A stretch of 64,000 nucleotides of DNA from Kordiimonas sp. SCSIO 12603 (GCF_024398035.1 NZ_CP073748.1:1220001-1284000), one strand, 5' to 3'. Counted from the first letter of the stretch, positions 26,091 through 35,225 are shown. The notes: a model not told the origin generated them from the letters alone. Numbers and translations are program-made.

Positions 26091-26702
26091 ATGGAGCAGT
26101 TGCTGACATTCTTTGATCTCGCTGGTGTGTTTGTGTTTGCCATCTCTGGTGCGCTCGCAGCTGTGCGCAAAGGTATGGATGTATTCGGCATTATGGTGCT
26201 TGCGCTTATGCCAGCTGTAGGCGGCGGTACGCTCCGTGATCTGGTACTTGGTGAACCTGTGTTCTGGGTGCAGAATACGGCTAGTATCTGGGCTGCTCTT
26301 GCGGCGGCGGCGCTTACTTTTTTTGTGGCGCCAAAGCTTGAAAGCCGTATGCGCTGGCTCATCTGGGCGGATGCCGCGGGGCTCGCGCTTTTCTGTGTGG
26401 TAGGGGCTGAGAAAGCTTTAACGGTTTCTGGCAGCCCGCTTATCGCAGTGATGCTGGGCGTTGCAACAGGGGTTGCGGGCGGTATTGTGCGCGATATCAT
26501 CTGCAATGAAATCCCGCTCGTGCTGAAAAGCGAGAGCGAGATTTATGCGACCGCTGCTTTTGTAGGCGCGGGGCTTTACTGCATCATGATTTTCTTTGCA
26601 CTCCCCCCAACCTACGCCCTTTGGGCAGGCATGTTAGCTGCTTTCCTTACACGTGCTGCTGGCATCAAATACGGCTGGCGCTTGCCGAAAGCGCTTTATT
26701 AA
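26091..26702 (+). CDS. TRIC/YadS-family membrane protein
   Basis: A 203-residue inner-membrane protein with about seven helices in two similar halves, each with a glycine-rich motif followed by RD: AVGGGTLRDLVLG and GVAGGIVRDIIC. This repeated GxxRD pattern defines the trimeric intracellular cation (TRIC)/UPF0126 family, potassium-permeable channels. The exact role in bacteria is unclear. It lies 65 bp after cobQ and might be cotranscribed, though no functional link is obvious. Confidence 0.9.
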   Translation: MEQLLTFFDLAGVFVFAISGALAAVRKGMDVFGIMVLALMPAVGGGTLRDLVLGEPVFWVQNTASIWAALAAAALTFFVAPKLESRMRWLIWADAAGLALFCVVGAEKALTVSGSPLIAVMLGVATGVAGGIVRDIICNEIPLVLKSESEIYATAAFVGAGLYCIMIFFALPPTYALWAGMLAAFLTRAAGIKYGWRLPKALY

Positions 26703-26771
26703 AATCTTGATTGATAAATTGCCTTTTAACTCGTATTGATTGTTTTTTACAATTATATGATTGCGGGATTT

Positions 26772-27191
26772 ATGAGCGATAAATTGTTGCAGGTCGGGGT
26801 TTTTCTAAAACATTTTGAAGTGAACGGTAAGACAGTTAGAGAGTTTTCTGTCGCTGCAAGATTAATGTTTAAGCATATTGATATTTGGGAAGATATGGAA
26901 CGGGCAGAAGCTGAAGAAGGCTTTAGTTTTCAAATGATTGCTAGATATTTGTCTAAAACAGATGCAGATAAAGTGAAGGATGAGCTAGAGAACTTATACC
27001 AAGCATATGGTTATACTAAAATCACTCGTCTTGGTGTCCGTAAAAAAGAAAATAAGAAGAAGGTTGATGATCAAAAAACGGACTATTTGAGTTCTTCATG
27101 TAATGGAAAAACGCCTCATTCATGCCAATTTCGTGTCTATCTGAATGATAAAGTGCAGTGTCTGCATATGGTGAATACATTCCAGAAATAA
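26772..27191 (+). CDS. hypothetical protein, AT-rich
   Basis: A 139-residue protein I do not recognise. It is soluble, with a charged middle (DIWEDMERAEAEEGF, DADKVKDELENLYQAYGY), a very lysine-rich stretch (RKKENKKKVDDQK) and three cysteines near the end. ATG 26772 is preferred (GCGGG upstream). Base composition is visibly more AT-rich than cobQ or the DUF2855 gene on either side, and the gene is followed by a second AT-rich orphan. This pattern is consistent with horizontal acquisition. Confidence 0.6.
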   Translation: MSDKLLQVGVFLKHFEVNGKTVREFSVAARLMFKHIDIWEDMERAEAEEGFSFQMIARYLSKTDADKVKDELENLYQAYGYTKITRLGVRKKENKKKVDDQKTDYLSSSCNGKTPHSCQFRVYLNDKVQCLHMVNTFQK

Positions 27192-27245
27192 CGTTCGTAC
27201 CTGTATGGAGTGAAATTTGAACTAAAGAAATTATTGGGGGGGTTT

Positions 27246-27749
27246 ATGTCTTTGAAAAATTGGAAAAAAAAGGACATCGAAAGTTTTATAGCTAACTACA
27301 AACGTCTGGGAAAGACAGAAGGTGGTAAATATTCTCTTGCAGAACTCGAAGAAGAACTAAGAGAGAGGAAAGCAAAAAGCGCTAATTTAGAACCTAAATA
27401 TGTACTTAGCCAAATTTGTGAGCTTTCAAAAAAGAGTAAAAATGGTTTTCTGTTTTATGGCGACTTATGGAAAAGGATATTTCCAGATGAAAAATGGAGT
27501 GGGCATAAATCGCTTAGAAAAATTGCTGACGAATTATACGCCGTGATACGGTACTGCGTTAAAAATGATTTGCCAATTATGACAGCGCTGGTGATTAATT
27601 CTGTTACCAAAGATCTTACAGAAGAAGCTATCCAGAATATTTATGAAGAATGTTTACGTGAAGGTAAGGTTATCTCTGTATCTGCCGAAAAATTCGTCCG
27701 CAGCGAAGTTTTAAGAGCAAAAGAATTTGCCCAGAATTATCGTGGATAG
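27246..27749 (+). CDS. hypothetical protein, AT-rich accessory gene
   Basis: A 167-residue basic protein behind a GGGGGG ribosome site (ATG 27246). The C-terminal 100 residues contain FLFYGDLWKRIF, LRKIADELYAVIRYC and LPIMTALVINSVTKDLTEEA. This reminds me of small uncharacterised proteins with a (Y)GDL ... YC ... LP.LTALVVN pattern found in accessory regions, but I cannot name a family. AT-rich like its upstream neighbour, and bordered downstream by two palindromic elements. Confidence 0.62.
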   Translation: MSLKNWKKKDIESFIANYKRLGKTEGGKYSLAELEEELRERKAKSANLEPKYVLSQICELSKKSKNGFLFYGDLWKRIFPDEKWSGHKSLRKIADELYAVIRYCVKNDLPIMTALVINSVTKDLTEEAIQNIYEECLREGKVISVSAEKFVRSEVLRAKEFAQNYRG

Positions 27750-27817
27750 AAACAACAGGCAGGATTAATGGAATTTTTCAGGGTGTGGATAAACTATAGT
27801 GTTGTTTAAACCATGTC

Positions 27818-27840
27818 ATAGCGGGGCTTGATCCCGCTAT
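27818..27840. repeat. intergenic palindromic element, copy 1
   Basis: ATAGCGGG / CCCGCTAT stem (8 bp) with loop GCTTGAT, preceded by GTC. This GTCAT...GGCTTGATCC... form resembles the short palindromes scattered through many alphaproteobacterial genomes. Confidence 0.6.
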
Positions 27841-27904
27841 CTATACGGCGAATGAAATTAAGCTCAATCCACCGAATGTAAGTGGATATTGCCAAGATTT
27901 ATGG

Positions 27905-27927
27905 GTACCGTGGTCAAGCCACGGTAC
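27905..27927. repeat. intergenic palindromic element, copy 2 (inverted)
   Basis: GTACCGTGG / CCACGGTAC stem (9 bp), loop TCAAG. Read on the minus strand the loop is CTTGA and it is preceded by GTC, as in copy 1. The two copies therefore face each other 64 bp apart. Confidence 0.6.
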
Positions 27928-27985
27928 GACATTATTTAGTGACCGATACCTATATTACCAATCTGAAAGCGCGAGATGATTGTCT

Positions 27986-29062
27986 CTAAAACTTCAGGAT
28001 ATGGCCATCTTGTGGGCTGGCGGTGCCGCGGGTGACGGCATCATAAATCTCGCCCATTTTGTCTGTGCCTTCTGAGGTTACGATGTTGGTCCAGCCGCTC
28101 GCTTTGGTGATGAATTTAATCCATGCGTCTGCTGTGCGGGCCTGAAAACCTTCCGCGCCCCAATCCTGCTGGCGTTTCTGGCCCTGGGCTGGCGCGAAAA
28201 ACAGTGTTGGCTGCGCGCCTGGCAGGTTATCATTTGATCCCATCTGGTCCCAGTGGGAAGCGCCTACGGAGCAGCTGTATTTCAGATTATCCCCGAAATG
28301 CACATGCACATCACGGCGCACATCGCCGTTCCCGGCCATATCCACATAAACAGTTGGTTTGCTGGCGTCCAAGGTGTTGATATCACCGTAGGTAACTGTT
28401 TCACCGTAGCTGCCCATGCCTTTCACGAAATCAACATTGCCGCCTGATGTAAGGCCGATCACCTTCACACTGCCGCGCATGGCGAGAAGGAAAGCAAGGC
28501 CGTAAGCGGTTTTGGAAGATGCGCTTGAAAGCACAATTTGTTCCGCGCCGAAGAAGCCGTTGTCATCAAGGAAATCATCAATAAGGAAGCTGGTCATAAA
28601 CAGTGGACGGAACACCATCTGCAAGCCTTCCATATCCGCGCGGTAGGCTGGATCACCCGTTGTGCGGTTATAGAAATTATAGATAGGGCTCAGGTGTTGG
28701 CGGTGGGCAGCACCGTCAAAGAAACCAGCGGCTGATGCTTTCACAGGCTGTACCTTCAGGTGTGACGACATGGGATAGTAACCATATAGCCGCTCGCCCA
28801 CTTCCACGCCTTCGCATTTTGATGCCACCACATCAGCAAAGCCCCACACTGGCACACGGCCCATGCCTTCACGCGTAGGGAAGAAATCCCAATATTTCAT
28901 ATGCACACCAAAGGCGGCATATGTGGTGTTGTTGGCGGTGAAGGCGAAATGATCCACTTTCAAAAGCACTTCACCTTCTGTGATTTCCGTATCGCCGGAG
29001 TTTTCAACCGTATGTTTGTGGATATCCGCGCGGTCCACGAGGAAATGTGTCATTTCAGCCAT
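27986..29062 (-). CDS. DUF2855 family protein (MDR-like fold)
   Basis: A 358-residue protein matching DUF2855: an N-terminal part like medium-chain alcohol dehydrogenase/quinone reductase (EVLLKVDHFAFTANNTTYAA, VPVWGFADVVAS, GERLYGYYPMS) and a degenerate nucleotide-binding half (IVLSSASSKTAYGLAFLL, VIGLTS). The typical GxGxxG is replaced by SSASSKTA, as usual in this family. Biochemical function is not established. ATG 29062 is preceded by GAAGGGAAG; a TTG five codons upstream is unlikely. Confidence 0.88.
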   Translation of the reverse strand: MAEMTHFLVDRADIHKHTVENSGDTEITEGEVLLKVDHFAFTANNTTYAAFGVHMKYWDFFPTREGMGRVPVWGFADVVASKCEGVEVGERLYGYYPMSSHLKVQPVKASAAGFFDGAAHRQHLSPIYNFYNRTTGDPAYRADMEGLQMVFRPLFMTSFLIDDFLDDNGFFGAEQIVLSSASSKTAYGLAFLLAMRGSVKVIGLTSGGNVDFVKGMGSYGETVTYGDINTLDASKPTVYVDMAGNGDVRRDVHVHFGDNLKYSCSVGASHWDQMGSNDNLPGAQPTLFFAPAQGQKRQQDWGAEGFQARTADAWIKFITKASGWTNIVTSEGTDKMGEIYDAVTRGTASPQDGHILKF

Positions 29063-29116
29063 GCTGCTTCCCTTCAAATTTCATTTACACTGAGGCTAGG
29101 GCAGCAGCTTTCGGTT

Positions 29117-30085
29117 TCAACCCAAAACGCTAATTATCCGTTCAATTGTCCAGAATGCCGCGACGGAACCTGTGGGATAAAGTGCGAGTTTGTGCAGCCG
29201 TTTTTTATGGGGGGTGAGCGGTTTTATGTGCAGTAATAGCCAGTAGAAACCATAAGCCAGTAAAACGAAAACTATCTGCCCGATTTCCACGCCGATGTTG
29301 AAGAAAGCAAGCGCCTGTAGCTGGAGACCATACGGTAGGCCAATTTCTGTGAGTGCGCCGCCAAACCCGAAACCATGGAGGAGGCCAAATCCTGCGGCCA
29401 CCAGAATAGGGTAGCGGTATGTGAGTGTGGTTTTATCGCCTTTCATAATTTCTGCGGCAAGCATCAAAATGCTGAAGGTGATAAGGGGTTCCACCAGCTC
29501 AGGCGGCAAGCTTAGTTGCGCAAGTGCTGACATGCCGAGGGTGATAGAATGCCCAAGCGTGAAGCCAGTTACAGTTAAAAGAACCCGCTTCGGTGTGGCA
29601 GCCAACAGCATAAGGCACAGCACAAACAGCAGATGGTCATACCCTTCCAGAATATGGTCTGCGCCGATGATAGTATAATCATAGGCCACGCTCCAAAAGG
29701 TGCGTGCTTTGGGAAGAGGAATTGTAAGCTCTTCGGGGCCTTTAATAATCGTGTGTTCTTCCCCTGAAAACTTTTGGTACAGAACCAGCGTGGAAAGCGC
29801 AGGGTTGGTATGAGGGTAGGTGAGCGTAACCGCTGCAACACTGCCCCTACATTCATAAAACTTTGCACCAAGAAGCTGAGGACGGTGGGTGCCTGCGGTT
29901 AACTGACAATCTCCGATCAGGTCAATGTTGGGTTCAGCCCCTGTGGGCAGTACAGGCGGGATTTTCCAGCGTAGCTGCCACTGTTTCTCCGTTCCTTCGA
30001 TTACCTCCACATAAACAGGCCTGCCTTCGTGCGCACTGGTGGGTAAAGAGAAAATAAGTAGTAATAATCCGAACAGCAGGCGCAT
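29117..30085 (-). CDS. HupE/UreJ family membrane protein with N-terminal periplasmic domain
   Basis: A 322-residue protein: signal peptide (1-18, ending TSAHEG), a periplasmic beta-rich domain (about 20-125), then six or seven helices of the HupE/UreJ_2 type containing GADHILEGYDHLLFVL, GFTLGHSITL and GLLHGFGFGGALTEIG. The H-x-x-E-G-x-D-H and G-H-S histidine motifs suggest metal (nickel or other) transport, but hydrogenase or urease genes are absent here. It starts immediately after the PPIase stop and is the last gene of the DUF3604 operon. Confidence 0.87.
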   Translation of the reverse strand: MRLLFGLLLLIFSLPTSAHEGRPVYVEVIEGTEKQWQLRWKIPPVLPTGAEPNIDLIGDCQLTAGTHRPQLLGAKFYECRGSVAAVTLTYPHTNPALSTLVLYQKFSGEEHTIIKGPEELTIPLPKARTFWSVAYDYTIIGADHILEGYDHLLFVLCLMLLAATPKRVLLTVTGFTLGHSITLGMSALAQLSLPPELVEPLITFSILMLAAEIMKGDKTTLTYRYPILVAAGFGLLHGFGFGGALTEIGLPYGLQLQALAFFNIGVEIGQIVFVLLAYGFYWLLLHIKPLTPHKKRLHKLALYPTGSVAAFWTIERIISVLG

Positions 30086-30943
30086 TTAGTTGGTCCCGCT
30101 TTTGTGGACGATGGTGTATTTACGCTTGAGCTTTTCAATAGCGTCTGCTTTTGCCTGGTCACGTTTTGTGCGCCTCAGATCATCAAGCACACGGGCTGCT
30201 ACCTGCTCGAGCAATGGCTGACGTTCGGGCTTAATGTTTTGAGCGTATATCAGGTGATATCCGTATTCTGATTGAAGCGGCCCTTGCCATATGCCTGTTT
30301 GCGCTGCCCCAAAAAGATGTGAAGTTATTTCTGATCCGAAATGATCATTGATAAGCGCGCGAGGTTGCTCAATATAATTACGGTGAAAATAAAAACGGTC
30401 TGCCTTGGGTGTGCCAGCTGCTTTCAGTGCTGTGAGTGCTTTTTCCGCGCGATCTTTCGCGACATCTAAGCCGCCTTTTTCTTTTGAGAAAAACAGGTGG
30501 GTGAAACTGATTTCTGCAGGCAGTGTATAATCCCGGTGGTTGGCTTCATAAAAAGTTTTCAGTTCCTGTTCCGTAATCTGTTGATCAGCCGTGGCAAAGC
30601 CTTCAATGATAAAATCCATTTTCTGGATCAGCCGACGCCGGATGATTTCATCGTCCTTGTTAAGTCCGAGGTTTTCAGCTTCACGCACCAGTATTTCATC
30701 GCGGATAAAATCAGTTTCAAGCCGCGCCCTATGTTTCGTATCCATGCTGCCTAGCAGCTGAGTACTCCTTGCTGCATCAAAGCTTTTGTTCTGGAACTGA
30801 AGGTAGGTGAGAAGGGCTTCTTCACTCACTTCAATCGTATACGGATTGTCCTCAGGCTCACTGCCTTTCAGGTTCAGGAATGCATAGAGCAGCAGCCCGC
30901 CAACAAGGAACTGGACCAGCGGTTCTTTTATCAGGTTACGCAT
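30086..30943 (-). CDS. membrane-anchored parvulin-type peptidyl-prolyl isomerase
   Basis: A 285-residue protein with one N-terminal helix (about 10-25), a SurA/PpiD-like helical chaperone part (DEILVREAENLGL, EQELKTFYEANH) and a parvulin core (EISFTHLFFSKEKG ... GIWQGPLQSEYGYHLIYAQN). It probably faces the periplasm and helps fold an envelope protein. Sitting between the DUF3604 and HupE-like genes, with no intergenic space to the latter, it may be dedicated to one of them. Confidence 0.87.
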   Translation of the reverse strand: MRNLIKEPLVQFLVGGLLLYAFLNLKGSEPEDNPYTIEVSEEALLTYLQFQNKSFDAARSTQLLGSMDTKHRARLETDFIRDEILVREAENLGLNKDDEIIRRRLIQKMDFIIEGFATADQQITEQELKTFYEANHRDYTLPAEISFTHLFFSKEKGGLDVAKDRAEKALTALKAAGTPKADRFYFHRNYIEQPRALINDHFGSEITSHLFGAAQTGIWQGPLQSEYGYHLIYAQNIKPERQPLLEQVAARVLDDLRRTKRDQAKADAIEKLKRKYTIVHKSGTN

Positions 30944-30955
30944 ATGCGGGCGGCC

Positions 30956-32845
30956 TTATGGTTTATACCAGATAGCGGATGTATAGGCACGTTCCTGTAT
31001 CACTTCCGGGCCTTCCTCCGGCGCTTTATCCAGCCCCAGTGCGATAGCATCAAGAAGTGAGTGTCGTGCGGTTGGGATTTGGAGTACTCGTACATAATAA
31101 AAGGCGCGTTCATTCGGGTTAAATTCAGGGTCGCTCCATTTGGTTATCAGCTCAGGTGTGCCGATGGTATTGGCGGTTTTTCCTGTTGTGCGGTCTACCG
31201 TATCGCCAACCGCAGGCAGTTTGCCATTCGCATCAATGGTACGGCTACCCGACCACGCAACGTCAAATACCTTTTCATGAAGTTGCCCGCCTGCATCCAG
31301 CCAGCCTTTTATTACTTGTACGCGGTCAAGGTTTGCGCCAACCGGATCTTTCACCGCTTGAATGAGGAATTTTGGCGCCGCGCCTTCCTCGTTTGAGCGA
31401 GAGAAATCGCCACCCATAGGCACACCGCCGGCATAACCAACTTCCGCGATATTACCAGCTTCAGCATCAAAACCATCAAAGCCCCAGCCAGCGAAGAAAC
31501 GCACACGCATGCGGGGCCCGGTGGTGCCGTAAACCTCTTTGCGTTTGAAAGCGTTGAAGATGCTTTCGCGGGTATTTTCTTCTGCCCAAACGGCAGCTAA
31601 ACCCTGTGCCGCCATGTTCCAGCCGTTTACCGTGCGGCGGCCAATACCGAAATCCTTTTTCGCCTCAGGTATACTATCACGCGCCATCTTGCCCCAGAAA
31701 TTATCTTCATCAGCAGACGCCAGCCCGCTGTGGCTATCGGTGGAGCCGATCACGCCAAATTGGTATGGGTTCACGCCAACTTTGCTTTCGAGCTTAAGGC
31801 CGGTTTTTAGGGCTGACCGAATATAATCTCCCTTACCCGGTTTATAGGTGTAAGGCTTTTCGCTGTTTTGGATATAGAAGCCGTAAGTTTCAAAATCAGC
31901 AAATTCATCTTCTGGCGAAAGGCTTGGGTGTGTTTCACTGTCTCCCTTGATTTGGGTAATCTCGGTAACTGGTTCCCAGAAGCTGCGGCGGGTGGCGTAT
32001 TCTTCCGTTATTGGCTCACCCTTCAGGGTCGTTTCCTGGAACATATACCCTTTGGAAATATTGGAATTATGTGGGATGGCCAGAAACTTGGCGCCTGTAC
32101 GTTCTGAGGTTGCTTCAAGCCAGGCCCACAGGTCTTCTGGGTATTGGCTTTCATCTGAACCGTAGGGCAGATACTGCTTGGCGGTGTCGCCGCCGTCGGG
32201 GGACATAACAATCCGGTGGAGATTGGCGCCTGTTGGAATGCTGCTCCATTCCCAACCAATGAGGCTGGTGAATTTGCCCGGTTCATTATGCTTTTCCGCC
32301 GCATCAACAATTTCATTCCAGGCAATTTGTTCAATGGCGTTTGTGTTGCCAAAGGTGCGTGTAGGCATTCTGTTGTTTGGATCTTGCACCGGGTCACCAC
32401 CCGGGTTGGCCATTTCCTTTGGGAGCAGATCCACGAAAACATCAGCTGCGGTGCCTTCTTCAATCTTATCGTTCAGGGTGTTGATAGCAAACCAGCGGTA
32501 CAGGCTATCCCACCATCCCATTTCAGGTAGTTCTTCAACCAAATCAAAATTAATAGCGCGGATCACGCCCATCAGTTCCGCATGATCAGCCACCACAAGG
32601 AAATCCAGTGGGCGCTCAAGCTGTACCCGTGCCCGGTTATAGGGGTGGATCACAGGCTGCCCTTTAGCCCAGCGGTAGGCAGTGTCCGGATCAGCAGACT
32701 TATTCTCGTTCATGAAGGCATCAAAAGAATAGGATGTATGAAGGTGAGTATCCCCCCAATAGAGATTGGTGGGTTCTTTATCCCGTGCCGCGGCGGTTAA
32801 TGAAAGCGCGAGTAGCGCACAGCCACCAAGTAATTTCTTTATCAT
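30956..32845 (-). CDS. secreted DUF3604 protein (PHP-like metal-dependent hydrolase candidate)
   Basis: A 629-residue precursor with a signal peptide (1-21). The mature start NLYWGDTHLHTSYSFDAF has the D-x-H-x-H pattern of PHP-type metallohydrolases. DFLVVADHAELMG, LAIPHNSNIS and GVIGSTDSHSGLAS add further conserved histidines and aspartates of DUF3604. No substrate is established. It is first in an operon with a PPIase (12 bp gap) and a HupE-like protein, and a perfect 22-bp palindrome lies 41 bp upstream of its start. Confidence 0.9.
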   Translation of the reverse strand: MIKKLLGGCALLALSLTAAARDKEPTNLYWGDTHLHTSYSFDAFMNENKSADPDTAYRWAKGQPVIHPYNRARVQLERPLDFLVVADHAELMGVIRAINFDLVEELPEMGWWDSLYRWFAINTLNDKIEEGTAADVFVDLLPKEMANPGGDPVQDPNNRMPTRTFGNTNAIEQIAWNEIVDAAEKHNEPGKFTSLIGWEWSSIPTGANLHRIVMSPDGGDTAKQYLPYGSDESQYPEDLWAWLEATSERTGAKFLAIPHNSNISKGYMFQETTLKGEPITEEYATRRSFWEPVTEITQIKGDSETHPSLSPEDEFADFETYGFYIQNSEKPYTYKPGKGDYIRSALKTGLKLESKVGVNPYQFGVIGSTDSHSGLASADEDNFWGKMARDSIPEAKKDFGIGRRTVNGWNMAAQGLAAVWAEENTRESIFNAFKRKEVYGTTGPRMRVRFFAGWGFDGFDAEAGNIAEVGYAGGVPMGGDFSRSNEEGAAPKFLIQAVKDPVGANLDRVQVIKGWLDAGGQLHEKVFDVAWSGSRTIDANGKLPAVGDTVDRTTGKTANTIGTPELITKWSDPEFNPNERAFYYVRVLQIPTARHSLLDAIALGLDKAPEEGPEVIQERAYTSAIWYKP

Positions 32846-32885
32846 TTTTCCCTGCTTCCCTTTGGTTGATCTATGTCTTTGATCA

Positions 32886-32907
32886 ATTTAAATCATATGA
32901 TTTAAAT
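32886..32907. promoter_or_regulatory. perfect 22-bp palindrome upstream of the DUF3604 operon
   Basis: ATTTAAATCAT followed directly by its exact inverse ATGATTTAAAT, 41 bp before the DUF3604 start and 210 bp before the divergent M13 peptidase. Length and symmetry suggest a binding site for a dimeric repressor; no regulator gene is adjacent. There is no T tract, so it is not a terminator. Confidence 0.75.
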
Positions 32908-33016
32908 AATGTGTATCATTAACCCTAATTCTTAGCAAGCGCGAGAAATGCTCTGGGGTTTTAAGCTGAAATCAAGATAGAAAACAAAGAAGGTTTAGGT
33001 TGTATCAAGTCATTTG

Positions 33017-33047
33017 TTGACAGTTTTTGGTTGTGCTGACCTAATGT
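33017..33047 (+). promoter_or_regulatory. candidate promoter of the first M13 peptidase
   Basis: TTGACA, 19-bp spacer, TAATGT, about 70 bp before the start codon. The paralogous gene downstream has the same arrangement (TTGACG, 19 bp, TAATGT), which strengthens both. Confidence 0.42.
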
Positions 33048-33116
33048 AGTAATCGGACCAATATGGAAAAGGGCTGTAATAACTAATTGGTTTCGTTACA
33101 TATCTTTGGGGGAATT

Positions 33117-35198
33117 ATGAAAAATACATTGAAATCTGCGGTGGCGGTATCTGCGCTTATGTTTACTGCTGCCTGTTTTGATACCGAGCCTGAACAGGCT
33201 GTGGCCATAGGCAAGGATAAGGTTGTTGCTGATGTACCAAAACCTCAAATAGGAGCGTGGGGGGTTGATCTGTCAGCGATAAAGGAAAGTGTACGCCCCG
33301 GGGATGATTTTTACGAATATGTAAATGGTGTGTGGCTCGATACAACTGAAATCCCTTCTGATAAGGCGCACTTTGGCCCTTATTCCACATTGAATGACAG
33401 AGTGCTTGATCATGTCAGGAATATTGTTGATGAGCTGGTTCCTGCATCTTATGCATCTGGTACAGTAGAGCAAAAGATTACTGATTATTATCATAGCTAT
33501 GTAAATATTGAAAAACTCAATGAGCTGGGTGTGAAGCCTTTACAGCCGAGACTCCGCGAGATTAAGCAAATGGCTTCGGTTGATGATCTGTCGGTTTTAC
33601 TTGGCAAATACTATATCAGGTCACCTCTCTCTTTTTCGCCCCAGCGGGATACGGCTGATCCATCCAGATACTATATGGAAGTGTATTATTTTGGTTTTGG
33701 GCTGCCGGATAAAGAATATTATCTGAGCGAAGACGAACGCTTTATAGAAATTCGCAAAGTATATCTTAGCTATGTTGAGAAAATGTTGGGATTTGTTGGA
33801 GAAGATCAGTTTGAGCAAAAAGCGCGAGAGATTCTGGCGCTTGAGACTGAGATGGCAAAAATTCAATGGGACCGAAAAGATATATTCGACTCTGAAAAAA
33901 CCTATAATCCGATTAATTTCTCTGACCTTGCTTTAGAATATCCCAATTTTAACTGGACGCTATTATTTGAAGCTGCAGGGTATGATAAATTCGACAATCT
34001 GAATATATACCAGCCTTCGGCAATCAAAGGTTTCATAAAACTACTGAATGAACAATCAATTGAAACTTGGCAAGCATACCTGGCCTATCGCTTAATCACA
34101 TCTAATTATGAGTTCCTGTCGCAGGAAATATATGATGCCTATTTCGATTTCCATGGTGTAAAACTGGCAGGGGGAACAACGCCTCCACCCCGTTGGAAGA
34201 GAGGTGTCGAGAATATATATTATTCGGATGCGCTCGGAGATGCGCTAGGTAAAATCTATGTAGCACGCCATTTTCCAGAATATGCCAAAGATCAGGTGTC
34301 TGAGATGACTGAGAATCTGAGGACAGTTTTTGGAAAGCAGTTGGAAAGTACTGATTTAATTGGAGATGCTACCAGAGCCGAGGCTTTGAAAAAGCTACAG
34401 ACGCTTGAAAAATCCATTGGATATCCGGACCAGTGGCGAGATCATACATCAATTCAGATGAAGCCAGATGATTTATATAGCAATACCGATGCCTTGAAGC
34501 AGGCTTATCGTAAGAAAAATATTAATCGGTTAAAAGTCGGCGCGTATAAGGACGACACTCGATTATTTCCTTTTGCGATTAATGCTTTTTTTGACCCACA
34601 AGGTAATAGAATCATGTTTCCAGCAGGCATTTTACAGCCACCATACTTTGATCCCGCGGCTGATATGGCGGTAAATTACGGTGCAATTGGTTCTGTTATT
34701 GGCCATGAAATTGGTCACGGTTACGATAGGCGGGGATCACGGTTCGATAGTGCTGGGGTAAGCAGAAACTGGTGGTCAGCCGATGATTTGGAGAAATTTA
34801 CCGCTCGTACCAATATGTTGGTAGAGCAATATAGTAAGTTCGAGGCGTTACCTGATCAATTTATCAATGGCGAACTGACAGTTCACGAGAATGCTGCTGA
34901 TCTGATTGGTTTGCGCATGGCTTATGATGCCTACCATTTAGCGTTGGACGGAAAGGAAGCTCCTATCATTGATGGCCTGACTGGCGATCAACGTTTTTTC
35001 CTCGCGTTTGCACAGTCTTATAAACATAAATATAGAGATGAAAATCTACATGAACGCCTCAAAACAGATTCGCATGCCCCAGCAAAATTCAGGGTGAACG
35101 GTGTGGTGCGTAATATACCTGAATGGTACGTGGCTTTTGATGTGAAAGAAGGTGATGCGCTATATTTACCACCGGAAAAACGGGTATCAATTTGGTAA
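33117..35198 (+). CDS. M13 family (neprilysin/PepO-like) metallopeptidase lipoprotein
   Basis: A 693-residue zinc peptidase. The signal peptide ends in a lipobox (FTAAC), so it is probably a lipoprotein of the envelope facing the periplasm. The catalytic motif is HEIGHGYD (H530, E531, H534), with the third ligand E591 in ENAADLIG and D595. The post-motif sequence is DRRGS where the family normally has DDQGS. ATG 33117 is behind GGGGGAATT. It is a tandem paralogue of the gene at 35440 and more AT-rich than it. Its likely role is degrading peptides in the periplasm or outside the cell. Confidence 0.93.
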   Translation: MKNTLKSAVAVSALMFTAACFDTEPEQAVAIGKDKVVADVPKPQIGAWGVDLSAIKESVRPGDDFYEYVNGVWLDTTEIPSDKAHFGPYSTLNDRVLDHVRNIVDELVPASYASGTVEQKITDYYHSYVNIEKLNELGVKPLQPRLREIKQMASVDDLSVLLGKYYIRSPLSFSPQRDTADPSRYYMEVYYFGFGLPDKEYYLSEDERFIEIRKVYLSYVEKMLGFVGEDQFEQKAREILALETEMAKIQWDRKDIFDSEKTYNPINFSDLALEYPNFNWTLLFEAAGYDKFDNLNIYQPSAIKGFIKLLNEQSIETWQAYLAYRLITSNYEFLSQEIYDAYFDFHGVKLAGGTTPPPRWKRGVENIYYSDALGDALGKIYVARHFPEYAKDQVSEMTENLRTVFGKQLESTDLIGDATRAEALKKLQTLEKSIGYPDQWRDHTSIQMKPDDLYSNTDALKQAYRKKNINRLKVGAYKDDTRLFPFAINAFFDPQGNRIMFPAGILQPPYFDPAADMAVNYGAIGSVIGHEIGHGYDRRGSRFDSAGVSRNWWSADDLEKFTARTNMLVEQYSKFEALPDQFINGELTVHENAADLIGLRMAYDAYHLALDGKEAPIIDGLTGDQRFFLAFAQSYKHKYRDENLHERLKTDSHAPAKFRVNGVVRNIPEWYVAFDVKEGDALYLPPEKRVSIW

Positions 35199-35225
35199 TT
35201 CTACGTAGCGAGAAAGCTTAAAAGG

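Noticed and set aside
26072-26506. Minus-strand open frame opposite the TRIC gene
   Set aside because: The plus strand encodes a complete, family-matching membrane protein; the antisense frame has low-complexity Ala/Ser/Thr content.
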